DNA from: Minisyncoccota bacterium
GTDB taxonomy: Bacteria > Patescibacteriota > Minisyncoccia > Phycocordibacterales > JACZSL01
Reading direction: 5' to 3'
Length of the DNA stretch: 53,385 nucleotides
NCBI GenBank assembly: GCA_028280145.1
Contig: JANQMM010000063.1
Coordinates: 1-53,385 of the forward strand
Shown: piece after piece, positions 41,301 through 48,745 of the stretch
How positions within the stretch are numbered: position 1 is the first letter of the stretch
Layout of the letters: every line of letters begins with the position of its first letter
Program-made: the position numbers and the translations under genes
Notes under the pieces: model-generated
Seen by the model: the letters and a program-made list of their open reading frames with translations, nothing else
Told to the model about the DNA's origin: nothing
Databases searched by the model: none

Positions 41301-43525
41301 AGCCCGCACCATATTGTGGTGACGGTGTTCAGAACCAGGCATGGGAGATGTGTGATGGTACAGACGGCCTCCAAACAGGAGAACAGTGTACGGCACAATG
41401 TCAGATCGCAAACCAATGTGTTGAAAAGGCATTTGCACGAGTAAATGTAGAGTTGTTCGAGAATCACTCAAATGGTGATATAACTGACGACATCTTCCTT
41501 GGTTCAGCACTAAACAAGATCCCTATGGGAGCATGGTTCTTGCTCTACGATAGCGGAACATACGTATCGGATGCGAATGCAAACGGATACGAGGATGTTC
41601 AGGGTCTTGCAGTAGAAAGACAAGAAGGTTCAGTTCGAGTTGTGGCACATGGTTCACATCCTAATGATGGCTCCAAAGAGCACATCGTCGGAGATGTTGA
41701 ATTCTTCAACTTCGAAGTAACGGAACCAACAAGCGATGATAGCGGAAACAATAAACTGGAAAACGGTTTTGACATGATCATGGACAACGTTCCAGGTCAA
41801 GATGAAGTATGGCTTAAGAATGGAAACGACACACAATCATTCTTCTGGCTTACTGTTACAACCGCAGATGACGGCTTCTTCGCAAATTACGGCGATGATG
41901 TGCCAATGTGTGTACAGCCGAACACACCACCAACCATCACCCTTGAAGGTGATAATCCACAGATCATTCCACTCTTCGGCACTTACACCAATCTTGGTGC
42001 AGTGGCAACCGACGCAGAGGATGATGACACTGTCCTTACAGGTCAGATCGTTCACGATTCATCAAGCGTGGACACAAATGTTGTAGGCACATATGAAGTG
42101 ACCTATGATGTTACTGATTCAGGAGGTTTGGCTGCTGAGACTGCGACACGAACAGTGTCTGTGGTTGATGACAGCGATCCTGCCGCATGTAGCGACAGAG
42201 ATGATAACGACGGAGATCAACTTGTTGACGCATTGGATCCGGGTTGTTGGAGCGATCCAAATGATCCGAACACATATGATCCAAATGACGACGATGAGAA
42301 CCAGAAGCCGGTCATCACACGCATTGGTGACAACGTACGAATCCCGCTTGGTACTCCATACAACGATGAGGGTGCTACGGCAGAGGACGCAGAAGACGGA
42401 GTCATCACTGATGATATCGTTACGACCGGTACCAGTACGATCGATGTGAACACCACCGGTGTATACACCGTTCGATATAACGTTACTGACTCAGACGGCG
42501 CTGCTGCTGATGAAGTGACCCGAACAGTTGAAGTGTACGATCCAACCCCTCCAGTTTGTGTATCAAACTGCGGTGGCGGTGGCGGCGGTGGCGGCGGTCC
42601 GATCCCGGACAACCTCACCATCTTCAATGAAACGATCACCGTTATTGGTGAAGGAACCGCTCTCATTACATGGGAGACAAACAAGCCCGCTGACTCACGA
42701 GTTGTCTATGATGACGAATCACAGGTACTTGCAGCATCAACACTTAACTTCGGAGTTGGAAGCGAGAATCTCGGATATGATTTCACAACTGACACTAACC
42801 CGACACTCACCAAAGAGCACTCGGTTATCGTGACAGATGTGAATCTTGAAGATCTCTTCTACTTCCGACCACTTTCTTCAGATGGTACACGAGCTATTGG
42901 AATTGAGCTTAGTGCTGTCCTTGGAGAGGTCACCGGAGGAACGTGTGAGCAGTATCTCTTTGAGTTCATCAGGTTTGGTGAAAACAATAATCCGGTAGAA
43001 GTTCGAAAACTTCAAACATTCCTTAATGATTTTGAGGAAGCAGGCTTGGAGGTAAATGGTATCTATGATCTTGCAACATTCAATGCGGTTGTAGCATTCC
43101 AGAACAAGTATGCCGGTGACGTTCTCTCACCATGGGGACTTGAAGGGGATACCGGATATGTCTACCTAACTACACGAAAAAAGATTAATGAAATCTATTG
43201 TAACTTCCAGCTACCATTCCCACTTACCGGGGAACAGCAAGCAGAAGTTGACGCTTTCCGAGCACTTCTAGAGTCCTTGGAAGCAACAGGACAACCTCTT
43301 CCTGATACATCTAACGTAGGATTCGCACCGTCTGCACCAACATTTGCAGGTGATGACGAAACTCCAAGCGTTACTCTTGTGGAAGAAACTCCAGAGGGAG
43401 GTGATGTACTTGCAGAGGAAGAAGAAGGAACTGATTCACTCGCAGCTGCGGCTGATGCTTTGGCGGGCGAAGATGGAGGAGTATTCTCTCGAATTGGTGA
43501 CTTCTTTAAAAATCTCTTTCGGTAA
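38390..43525 (+). CDS. Giant secreted multidomain protein with internal duplication
   Basis: 1711 aa. Signal peptide at residues 1-36 (LRIVALVLGIFTVSMLGALMT, cleavage near AVAEA). A unit of about 360 residues occurs twice (residues about 44-402 and about 817-1175): KGSISVCKAIVDGEG..., a CGDG-x5-WE-x-CDG motif, and ...NKLENGFD...QSFFWLTVTTADDGFF. Between the copies is a DUF642-like galactose-binding domain (NLLKNGGFETP, about 568-735). Three DUF5011 Ig-like modules follow at about 737-815, 1184-1262 and 1306-1382. Then a nine-Gly linker (1395-1403), a fibronectin-like part, a peptidoglycan-binding-like domain (about 1517-1610, PVEVRKLQTFLND) and a C-terminus ending RIGDFFKNLFR. Likely envelope-associated surface protein for attachment; the ligand is unknown. 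Strong promoter and terminator. Confidence 0.9.
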   Translation: METNRTTNAFSLRIVALVLGIFTVSMLGALMTPAVAEATYNEPKKGSISVCKAIVDGEGNVVDGTGVTGTFELSGLDFNSPDGVLPTSQFSTPLSFNKDVFSGVDGDDVQCITYNDLTLGSYYYGEEVITGDNWLEPKYNDQHTKAVESLSDFFAYSGELFTPDTSDDEARNKNADGHIVLSKDRPDRTLIVLNEFKKPEIPDAPYCGDGEVNQSWEQCDGGGQCTAQCQTGNQCVELALARVNVDETKNWGTGDVTSDIFLGGAANKIPEGTWFLLAQNGVPVVDTDMTSNGYEDVPGISVERQDGAVRLLLHGSHEDANGTNKEHVNGNLEFWGASILDQSSDDSGNNKLEKGFDGEKTLNAGQDEVWLDGNYPEQSFFWLTVTTADDGFFTTYEDVPECASSLVASKVMCEDETHLPNWSGDDIDITENTAIDFVAQSGGHCTLEPDWEFQYGDQSASNPGDNTGEAAGPWTTFGPTNNDGVASVSIADIDDISRLWVREVFQDGFVPFTHATTKSDVSAEMYCHKDVLNYDNYDFINNPKAGETYYCVAFNAPKKDAPVCDPNVNLLKNGGFETPALSANSWDVFYTGETGLEWSTGDNGVEIQNNVAGSPYAGAQHAELDPHTVTEIWQEVATIPGETYRFETKYSPRPGRTLEDVRFEFLLNGSTLGADVARSGEGNTDTDWTHEERFFVATEASTTVGFVETGLDTSYGAYLDEVGLYCDPNPPVVNQKPVITIGDAVLTLTVGDTFTEDVTANDPEDGVIPFGNIVITGSVDTNIVGSYDLEYDVVDSQGLAADTVTRTVHVVAQPAPKGSITVCKAIVDEYGNVVDGAEASGSFVIDGLDGNNAAGILPTSNFSTALSFTDDVFASVNGNDIECVRHNNLDLGQYYYDQETVNGDGWGVPLYNDQFDTPVTDTTDFFPYDDALFTNDTADDAGRNQNADGHIVLTEQRPDRTLIVLNEYTLKPAPYCGDGVQNQAWEMCDGTDGLQTGEQCTAQCQIANQCVEKAFARVNVELFENHSNGDITDDIFLGSALNKIPMGAWFLLYDSGTYVSDANANGYEDVQGLAVERQEGSVRVVAHGSHPNDGSKEHIVGDVEFFNFEVTEPTSDDSGNNKLENGFDMIMDNVPGQDEVWLKNGNDTQSFFWLTVTTADDGFFANYGDDVPMCVQPNTPPTITLEGDNPQIIPLFGTYTNLGAVATDAEDDDTVLTGQIVHDSSSVDTNVVGTYEVTYDVTDSGGLAAETATRTVSVVDDSDPAACSDRDDNDGDQLVDALDPGCWSDPNDPNTYDPNDDDENQKPVITRIGDNVRIPLGTPYNDEGATAEDAEDGVITDDIVTTGTSTIDVNTTGVYTVRYNVTDSDGAAADEVTRTVEVYDPTPPVCVSNCGGGGGGGGGPIPDNLTIFNETITVIGEGTALITWETNKPADSRVVYDDESQVLAASTLNFGVGSENLGYDFTTDTNPTLTKEHSVIVTDVNLEDLFYFRPLSSDGTRAIGIELSAVLGEVTGGTCEQYLFEFIRFGENNNPVEVRKLQTFLNDFEEAGLEVNGIYDLATFNAVVAFQNKYAGDVLSPWGLEGDTGYVYLTTRKKINEIYCNFQLPFPLTGEQQAEVDAFRALLESLEATGQPLPDTSNVGFAPSAPTFAGDDETPSVTLVEETPEGGDVLAEEEEGTDSLAAAADALAGEDGGVFSRIGDFFKNLFR

Positions 43526-43550
43526 TTAGTTTCTCGGGAAATTAATGACG

Positions 43551-43585
43551 AAACGAAAAAGCGGCCACTGGCCGCTTTTTCGTTT
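43551..43585 (+). terminator. Terminator after the giant protein gene (bidirectional)
   Basis: AAACGAAAAAGCGGCC (43551-43566), ACT, GGCCGCTTTTTCGTTT (43570-43585). Perfect 16-bp stem, T-rich on both strands, so it may also serve the minus-strand tsaD gene. Confidence 0.9.
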
Positions 43586-43617
43586 GTCTGAATGACATCT
43601 CGGTCGGCCAAAATGGC

Positions 43618-44781
43618 CTACAATTTAAGGTTGCCTTGTGCGATTGGTTCTCGGTACGCCGGCTCGCTACTTGCACTTGCACGCAAAAAGCCCGCGACTG
43701 CTATCATGACCGCGTTGTCAGTTGAAAGTTTTGCTTCGGGAATGTAGAGCAGGTGATCGGGATATTGTTCTTTAAAGAGTTCTCTGAATGCACGTCGTAT
43801 TTCGGTATTTGCTGAGACGCCTCCGCCGAGAATAAGCGTTTTGGCTTCTGTTTGGTCCAGTGCCTTTTTTGTTTTTTTGATGAGGATTTCTACTACCGCA
43901 TCTTCAAACTCTTGGGCAAATTCTCGCTTGATATCATCATTCAACACATCGATATCGTTAAGTGTATAGAGTACGGCTGTTTTGAGTCCCGAGAATGAAA
44001 AGTCGCAGTCATCACTCTGCAGCATCGGTCGCGGCAAGCTATAACGGGATTTTAGATTGCGCGCACGTGCTTCCTGGGAGAGTTTTGATATCGCAGGCCC
44101 ACCCGGATATCCAAGGTCGAGCATGCGGGCGACTTTATCGAATGCCTCGCCGACAGCGTCATCGCGTGTGCTTCCGATAAGCTCATAATCCATCCAGTTT
44201 TTTATAAGGACCAATTCAGTGTGTCCGCCTGAAATGAGAAGGGCAAGAGCGGGAAATACGACGTGTCCCAGACGTATCTCCTCGGAGAGTAGGGATGCAA
44301 CAATATGACCTTCCATATGGTTGATCGGGATGATCGGTATGTCCCACAGTAATGAGAGGGCTTTGGCGAAGTTAACGCCAACCCATAGCGCGGGAGCAAG
44401 CCCCGGACCTTCAGTTACCGCAATGACGTCGATATCCGGTTTCTCAATTCTTTCCATCAGCCTCATGAACATCTCATACATCTCCGGTTCGCGATGTAGA
44501 AGGGCTTGTATCTCTTCTCGTTGTGTTTCCGAAATGTCTTGTTCACGCACATTGAAGAGAAAAGCGTCTTTCAAGGTTTTCTCCAGAAGAGGAGTAAGGT
44601 TGCGTGCATGCTCTCGTTTTGCAAGTGTCGGATATACTCCGCCGAACTCGGCATGTTTGTCCGCTTGCGAGAGAAGTGTGTTTGCCAAGATAGCGAATCG
44701 GTGTTCGCTTATGTCTCCATGTGCCTCAAGAACAGCGATCGCTGTTTCATCACAGCTTGTCTCGATGGAAAGAATATTCAT
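43618..44781 (-). CDS. tsaD: tRNA N6-adenosine threonylcarbamoyltransferase
   Basis: 387 aa. Transfers the threonylcarbamoyl group to A37 of ANN-decoding tRNAs, forming t6A. Landmarks: ILSIETSCDETAIAVL, the metal-binding HMEGH (155-159), LALLISGGHTELVLIKNW, and GGGVSANTEIRR. About 40 residues longer than E. coli TsaD because of an insertion at about residues 72-114 (NVREQDISETQREEIQALLH) rich in charged helix. The PMM-like HAD gene lies 5 nt upstream in the same operon. The partner enzyme tsaC is about 1 kb away. Confidence 0.96.
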   Translation of the reverse strand: MNILSIETSCDETAIAVLEAHGDISEHRFAILANTLLSQADKHAEFGGVYPTLAKREHARNLTPLLEKTLKDAFLFNVREQDISETQREEIQALLHREPEMYEMFMRLMERIEKPDIDVIAVTEGPGLAPALWVGVNFAKALSLLWDIPIIPINHMEGHIVASLLSEEIRLGHVVFPALALLISGGHTELVLIKNWMDYELIGSTRDDAVGEAFDKVARMLDLGYPGGPAISKLSQEARARNLKSRYSLPRPMLQSDDCDFSFSGLKTAVLYTLNDIDVLNDDIKREFAQEFEDAVVEILIKKTKKALDQTEAKTLILGGGVSANTEIRRAFRELFKEQYPDHLLYIPEAKLSTDNAVMIAVAGFLRASASSEPAYREPIAQGNLKL

Positions 44782-44786
44782 GCTCT

Positions 44787-45497
44787 CTAAGGGGTGAGAT
44801 AGCGCTCCTTGAGTATTTTGAGCGTGTCGTGTTCGTTTTCTACTTTTTGAACATCAATTACACCGAGAACGGCCTCATCATTGCCGCCCGGGTACAGTGC
44901 ATCACCGAAATATATACACTCATCCTTATTCCAACCCTGTTCTTTTATGAGTCTCATGATATTTGTGCCCTTATTATTTCCTTTAGTGAAATAATCAAAA
45001 GATGTTGTGCCTGCAACCTTCACGTCGGCAAGCAACAATGGTCGGGGGTTTTGTTCAAGTAATTTTGTCCTGAGTGAACCACCCGGATCAAATGGTAATT
45101 TCTTCCTCACATCTTCATGGTGTCCAAGACAACTGTACGAGATCTGATAGTTGTCTCTGTTTTCGATCAGGTCATTTGCATTCTTAACCTCCCAGTGACG
45201 GATGCTTTCAAAGTATGCGATATGGTCCATTACTTCTTTGATGGCTTCGGGAGAAAGCGGGGTTGCCCACATTTCTGTATCTCCACGAAATGCGTGGTTC
45301 CCGTTTTGACCAAGTGCGAAATCAATATTGACTCCATCAAGTTGTTTTTTTATTGCGGCACTTGATTGACCTGAAATCACCATAAGTGTGTAGGGAAGTG
45401 CATTTAGCACCTCTTTCAGTTCGGGATTTATCGGGGTACGACTGCGCGTGAGCGTGCCGTCCATATCAAAAAATAAATGTTTGTATTTGCTTTGCAT
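44787..45497 (-). CDS. HAD-IIB hydrolase resembling eukaryotic-type phosphomannomutase
   Basis: 236 aa from the ATG at 45497. HAD motif I is FFDMDGTLTRSRTPI, and motif IV is IYFGDALYPGGNDEAVLG, close to the FFGDxxxPGGNDxE pattern of eukaryotic phosphomannomutase (PMM2). The cap sequence in between (FALGQNGNHAFRGDTEMW) also fits HAD-IIB. It probably acts on a sugar phosphate; true mutase activity is not proven. The start at 45530 is possible but adds 11 hydrophobic residues; MQSKYKHLFFDMDG is typical. It lies 5 nt upstream of tsaD on the same strand. Confidence 0.82.
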   Translation of the reverse strand: MQSKYKHLFFDMDGTLTRSRTPINPELKEVLNALPYTLMVISGQSSAAIKKQLDGVNIDFALGQNGNHAFRGDTEMWATPLSPEAIKEVMDHIAYFESIRHWEVKNANDLIENRDNYQISYSCLGHHEDVRKKLPFDPGGSLRTKLLEQNPRPLLLADVKVAGTTSFDYFTKGNNKGTNIMRLIKEQGWNKDECIYFGDALYPGGNDEAVLGVIDVQKVENEHDTLKILKERYLTP

Positions 45498-45609
45498 GTT
45501 ACGGTTGATTATCAAACTACATAATACCACCTGAGGATGAGGTCTTGTTTGTATGCGTTGAATGATACATAAAAACAGTGTATTGTGTCTACTACTTACA
45601 AATGTGGAA

Positions 45610-45683
45610 GGGCGATTAGCTCAGTTGGCTAGAGCGTCTCATTGACGTTGAGAAGGTCACAGGTTCAAATCCTGTATCGCCCA
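45610..45683 (+). tRNA. tRNA-Val (anticodon GAC)
   Basis: Acceptor GGGCGAT/ATCGCCC, anticodon stem TCTCA/TGAGA around TTGACGT (GAC), T-arm CACAGG-TTCAAAT-CCTGT. No encoded CCA. Confidence 0.96.
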
Positions 45684-45693
45684 CTTTATTTAA

Positions 45694-45722
45694 AAGGTCA
45701 CAGGTTCAAATCCTGTGGTCCT
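45694..45722 (+). repeat. Partial tRNA 3' duplicate after tRNA-Val
   Basis: 23 nt beginning AAGGTCACAGG at 45694 repeat exactly the T-arm side of tRNA-Val (45653-45675), 41 nt downstream. After it the sequence continues GGTCCTTA, unlike the tRNA-Val acceptor. It is either a remnant of a second tRNA or an attachment-site duplicate from an integrative element. Confidence 0.6.
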
Positions 45723-45740
45723 TAAATGTTTTAGAGGCAA

Positions 45741-46385
45741 ATGGAGCGATTACAACCACAGACCGAACAAGAGCTGAGGGAGGCCGTTAAACGAGCCGCC
45801 CGCGTGCTTTCTGCAGGCGGTCTTGTCATTTATCCAACTGATACTGTTTACGGGATTGGTGCTGATGCGTCAAACGAAGCGGCAGTAGAAAAGGTGTATG
45901 CTCTTAAGGGGAGGGATGCAAAAAAGCCGCTCTCAGTCGTTGTATCTGACATGAGAATGGCTCTTACATATACCCGATTGCACGAGGCGGCAGAGAGACT
46001 GATTAAGCGCATACTTCCGGGTCCATTCACGCTTCTTGTGGAGAGTAGAGGCAAGCTGGCTCCCAACTTAACGCAAGGAAGCTCTCTTTTGGGTATTCGC
46101 ATTCCCGATTCCTTTTTTTGTGTTTCACTTGCACAGGTTTTTGGGAAACCCTATACCGCAACGAGTGCTAATGCTTCAGGAGAGGTGGCGGGAGATGTTG
46201 ACGAGATTCTTGAACAATTTAAAGAGAGCGAAGGACTAATAGACCTTGTTGTAGATGTAGGACCTCTTGATCAAACACTTCCGTCTACCATATTGGATAT
46301 CTCCGGTGATGCTGTTGTGGTGGTGCGAGAAGGTGCGCGCAACACCCAGGCGGTTCAGCTTGTAACATTACAAGAGCAAGAATAG
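45741..46385 (+). CDS. tsaC: L-threonylcarbamoyladenylate synthase (TsaC/YrdC type)
   Basis: 214 aa. Makes threonylcarbamoyl-AMP from threonine, bicarbonate and ATP for t6A synthesis. The YrdC signature GGLVIYPTDTVYGIGADASNEAAVEKVYALKGRDAKKPLSVVVSD and the ATP/threonine pocket (KPYTATSANASGE) are present. Length is between TsaC and the longer Sua5, with no clear Sua5 C-terminal domain. It is 13 nt upstream of yvcK. tsaD is nearby on the other strand. Confidence 0.95.
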   Translation: MERLQPQTEQELREAVKRAARVLSAGGLVIYPTDTVYGIGADASNEAAVEKVYALKGRDAKKPLSVVVSDMRMALTYTRLHEAAERLIKRILPGPFTLLVESRGKLAPNLTQGSSLLGIRIPDSFFCVSLAQVFGKPYTATSANASGEVAGDVDEILEQFKESEGLIDLVVDVGPLDQTLPSTILDISGDAVVVVREGARNTQAVQLVTLQEQE

Positions 46386-46398
46386 TTGTAATCAGTAC

Positions 46399-47349
46399 AT
46401 GAAGCGCATTGTGGTCATTGGTGGGGGGACAGGAACATTTACAGTCCTTCGTGGCTTGAGGAATTATCCGCATCACATTACCGCCATCGTGACGATGTTT
46501 GATTCCGGCGGTTCAAGTGGTGTGCTCCGCGATGAACACGGCGTGCTTCCTCCGGGTGACGTGCGCCGGTGCCTGGTTGCCCTTTCAGGTGGTGAGCGTG
46601 AAGAGACGCTTCGAAAACTTTTTAATTATCGTTTCAGTACGGGCGGCTCACTTAAAGGACATAGTTTCGGGAACATTCTTCTTACAGCACTGACCGAATT
46701 GTTTGGAAGTGAAGATGTTGCCATTAATGAAGCCGCCTCTATTCTCAACATTAACGGGACAGTTCTTCCGGTTTCCCTTGAGAAATCTCATCTCTCTGTA
46801 AAGCTTGAAGATGGCAGTGTGGTGAAGCGAGAGACGAATATCGACATTCCCAAACACGATGGGTCTTTGCGTATTGAAGAAGTGTATCTTGAGCCAACCG
46901 TCAAAGCCTTTCCTGAGGCTCTTCGTGCAATAGAGGAGGCAGATGTAGTGGTTCTTGGTCCCGGTGACCTGTATACGTCAGTCATCCCTAATCTGCTTGC
47001 GAAAGGGGTTCCTGAGGCATTGCAAAAGGGTAAGGCCAAAAAAGTATGTATTTTAAATTTGTTCACCAAATGGGGTGAGACACACGGATATAACGCCTCT
47101 CAGTTTGCCAAGGAACTCTTGCGGTATTCCTATCTGAAACAGTTTGATCACATTGTGTGTAATAAAGAAAATATGCCAGAACGTATCCTTAAGAAGTATG
47201 CCGCAGAAAAGAAATTTCCCATTGAGGTTGACGAACACATCACGACATATGCCAAAGAGGTGATACGCAAGGACCTCTTCAGGGCGGATTACTTTTTACG
47301 TCATGATTCTGATGCGATAGCACAGATCATCGATAGCATAGCAACATAA
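46399..47349 (+). CDS. yvcK: YvcK/CofD-family UDP-GlcNAc-binding regulatory protein
   Basis: 316 aa. N-terminal MKRIVVIGGGTGTFTVLRGLRNY is the dinucleotide-like loop of the family; TMFDSGGSSGVLRDEHGVLPPGDVRRCLVALS is the YvcK signature, and VVVLGPGDLYTSVIPNLL follows. In Bacillus YvcK binds UDP-GlcNAc and controls carbon flux and cell-wall synthesis. A weak TGTAAT ends 6 nt before the ATG at 46399, possibly giving a leaderless start. Confidence 0.94.
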   Translation: MKRIVVIGGGTGTFTVLRGLRNYPHHITAIVTMFDSGGSSGVLRDEHGVLPPGDVRRCLVALSGGEREETLRKLFNYRFSTGGSLKGHSFGNILLTALTELFGSEDVAINEAASILNINGTVLPVSLEKSHLSVKLEDGSVVKRETNIDIPKHDGSLRIEEVYLEPTVKAFPEALRAIEEADVVVLGPGDLYTSVIPNLLAKGVPEALQKGKAKKVCILNLFTKWGETHGYNASQFAKELLRYSYLKQFDHIVCNKENMPERILKKYAAEKKFPIEVDEHITTYAKEVIRKDLFRADYFLRHDSDAIAQIIDSIAT

Positions 47350-47364
47350 AAAACGCCTCAGGCG
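47347..47364 (-). terminator. Weak terminator of the DUF3224 gene
   Basis: On the minus strand CGCC-TGA-GGCG is followed by TTTTTT. The stem is short (4-5 bp). It overlaps the end of yvcK on the other strand. Confidence 0.5.
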
Positions 47365-47392
47365 CCTCAGGAAAAACACATCATCACTTTTC

Positions 47393-47833
47393 TTAACCGC
47401 TCTTTTGGTTGAGTTTCTTCCAAAGATGAAATTCTTTATTCAAGTGGTGTTTGAGCACTATCGGATACTCCTCGGCCATACCTGCCTCAAAACGAATGTG
47501 TCCTTCTATACCGCGAAGTTCTTCGGTGCCGGATTTTGACACTATCGTCTGCATGATATCCGCTTTGCCATTAATGAATTCTCCTTTGTGTTCAAGGACA
47601 AAGGTGCCGCGTTTTCCGTCAACAGTGCCGGTAAATCGTTCAAATCCGTGTATGTCAGCTTGCTCTGGAGTATTGTAAAGAAACAGGTATGAAACTACTC
47701 CTTCTCCTTCAATTTCGCCGCTATAGCGTTTGAGCACCTTTGCGCGTTTAATGGTCGGGCCATCTGTCACTTCGCTGATGAGTTCCTCATTCCACTCTTC
47801 AACGCGAAACGTTCCCTTTGATTCTGACGTCAT
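47393..47833 (-). CDS. DUF3224-family protein
   Basis: 146 aa. The shape matches DUF3224 beta-barrel proteins: KGTFRVEEWNEE near the N-terminus, RYSGEIEGEGVVSYLFLYN, the GFERFTGTVDGKRGTFVLEHKG core and GIEGHIRFEAG. Function unknown; the fold is related to allene oxide cyclase barrels. Single gene on the minus strand with a TATAAT box ending 6 nt before the ATG. It is downstream of and convergent with yvcK. Confidence 0.85.
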   Translation of the reverse strand: MTSESKGTFRVEEWNEELISEVTDGPTIKRAKVLKRYSGEIEGEGVVSYLFLYNTPEQADIHGFERFTGTVDGKRGTFVLEHKGEFINGKADIMQTIVSKSGTEELRGIEGHIRFEAGMAEEYPIVLKHHLNKEFHLWKKLNQKSG

Positions 47834-47839
47834 GGAGCT

Positions 47840-47845
47840 ATTATA
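47840..47845 (-). promoter_or_regulatory. -10 box (TATAAT) of the DUF3224 gene
   Basis: The minus strand reads TATAAT ending 6 nt before the ATG at 47833, predicting a leaderless mRNA. Confidence 0.6.
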
Positions 47846-47940
47846 CCCTAGTGCGGTGCGTTAGCACACCGAACACTTTGCCGCAGTCGAAAAAGGTTCG
47901 ACGTGGAAACACGATATCATTTTGTGCCGGAAGATTCTCT

Positions 47941-48390
47941 TTAGAAAAGTTGTTCTTCTTTCTCCTTATATCTTTTGTGGAGATGCCACGCCGACCATAG
48001 GTAGAGAATACCGCCTGCATAAACAGCGATCGTGAAGAAAAAGCCGGAGTACCCAAGAGCCGACATGATAAAGTTCGTGCTAAAGAGAGCGCTAAGGCCG
48101 AGGTGTACACCGGAGAGTGTTGCGATCATGAAGGCAACCAGGTCGATGGTATCATTTCCACCAAAGAGCTTTCGGCCTCGTTTGTGCCATTCGTATAAAA
48201 GGTACAATGCGACGAGCCCCGAGATGACCGAGAGGACAATGTATAGTCCATACCCGCTCGACATAAATCTGCTCATAACAGGGGTCGCACCCCACAGAAG
48301 CGAAATGGCTGCGATAACGAGCCTTGCCTCATTCCATAAAAAAGAATACCGAAGCAGATTTGCCGGTTTTGTGTGTTCTTGTATATCCAT
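47941..48390 (-). CDS. Four-helix membrane protein of unknown function
   Basis: 149 aa with about four transmembrane segments (ARLVIAAISLLWGATPVM, YIVLSVISGLVALYLLY, VAFMIATLSGVHLGLSALF, FFTIAVYAGGILYLWSAW) and a short positively charged C-terminus. No recognised motif. 36 nt separate its start from the upstream DUF1653 gene on the same strand, so they may form a unit. Confidence 0.75.
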   Translation of the reverse strand: MDIQEHTKPANLLRYSFLWNEARLVIAAISLLWGATPVMSRFMSSGYGLYIVLSVISGLVALYLLYEWHKRGRKLFGGNDTIDLVAFMIATLSGVHLGLSALFSTNFIMSALGYSGFFFTIAVYAGGILYLWSAWHLHKRYKEKEEQLF

Positions 48391-48426
48391 AAAAAATAGT
48401 TAGGAAATAATACTTCCAGTGTACTC

Positions 48427-48663
48427 CTAATCCTCGATGTACTCAAATCGCGGCACTTTTTCTCCGTTGATCTCTACCACTTCGGTGAACATATCAAAAG
48501 GGCGTACCCACAGAGCATTTTTGCCAAATTCTTCCGAATCGTAGAGCGCTTTATAGAACACAAGCCTTTCGAGTGTTTCGCTGTGGTGCCCGACACCGAT
48601 GACCTCATACATCTTGTTCTTGTAGTGGCGGTACTTGCCCGGTTTTAATTCCTGCATTTTCAC
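48427..48663 (-). CDS. DUF1653 family protein
   Basis: 78 aa. The DUF1653 signature is complete: ELKPGKYRHYKNKMYEVIGVGHHSETLERLVFYKALYD, then LWVRPFDMFTEVVEINGEKVPRFEYIED. Short cytoplasmic beta-rich protein of unknown function. It precedes the four-helix membrane protein on the minus strand. Confidence 0.92.
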   Translation of the reverse strand: MKMQELKPGKYRHYKNKMYEVIGVGHHSETLERLVFYKALYDSEEFGKNALWVRPFDMFTEVVEINGEKVPRFEYIED

Positions 48664-48733
48664 TTTTTGATCCTTGGGCGCAACTAAGCGGCAAAAGCCT
48701 CATTTGTTGATAACGATATGATGCCCTTAATAG

Positions 48734-48739
48734 TATACT
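48734..48739 (+). promoter_or_regulatory. -10 box (TATACT) of the P-type ATPase gene
   Basis: TATACT ends 6 nt before the ATG at 48746, again predicting transcription starting at or beside the start codon. Confidence 0.6.
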
Positions 48740-48745
48740 ACTCGT

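Noticed and set aside
47841..48110. 89-codon minus-strand frame upstream of DUF3224
   Set aside because: It overlaps the four-helix membrane protein in another frame and the DUF3224 promoter; no ribosome-binding site or family resemblance.
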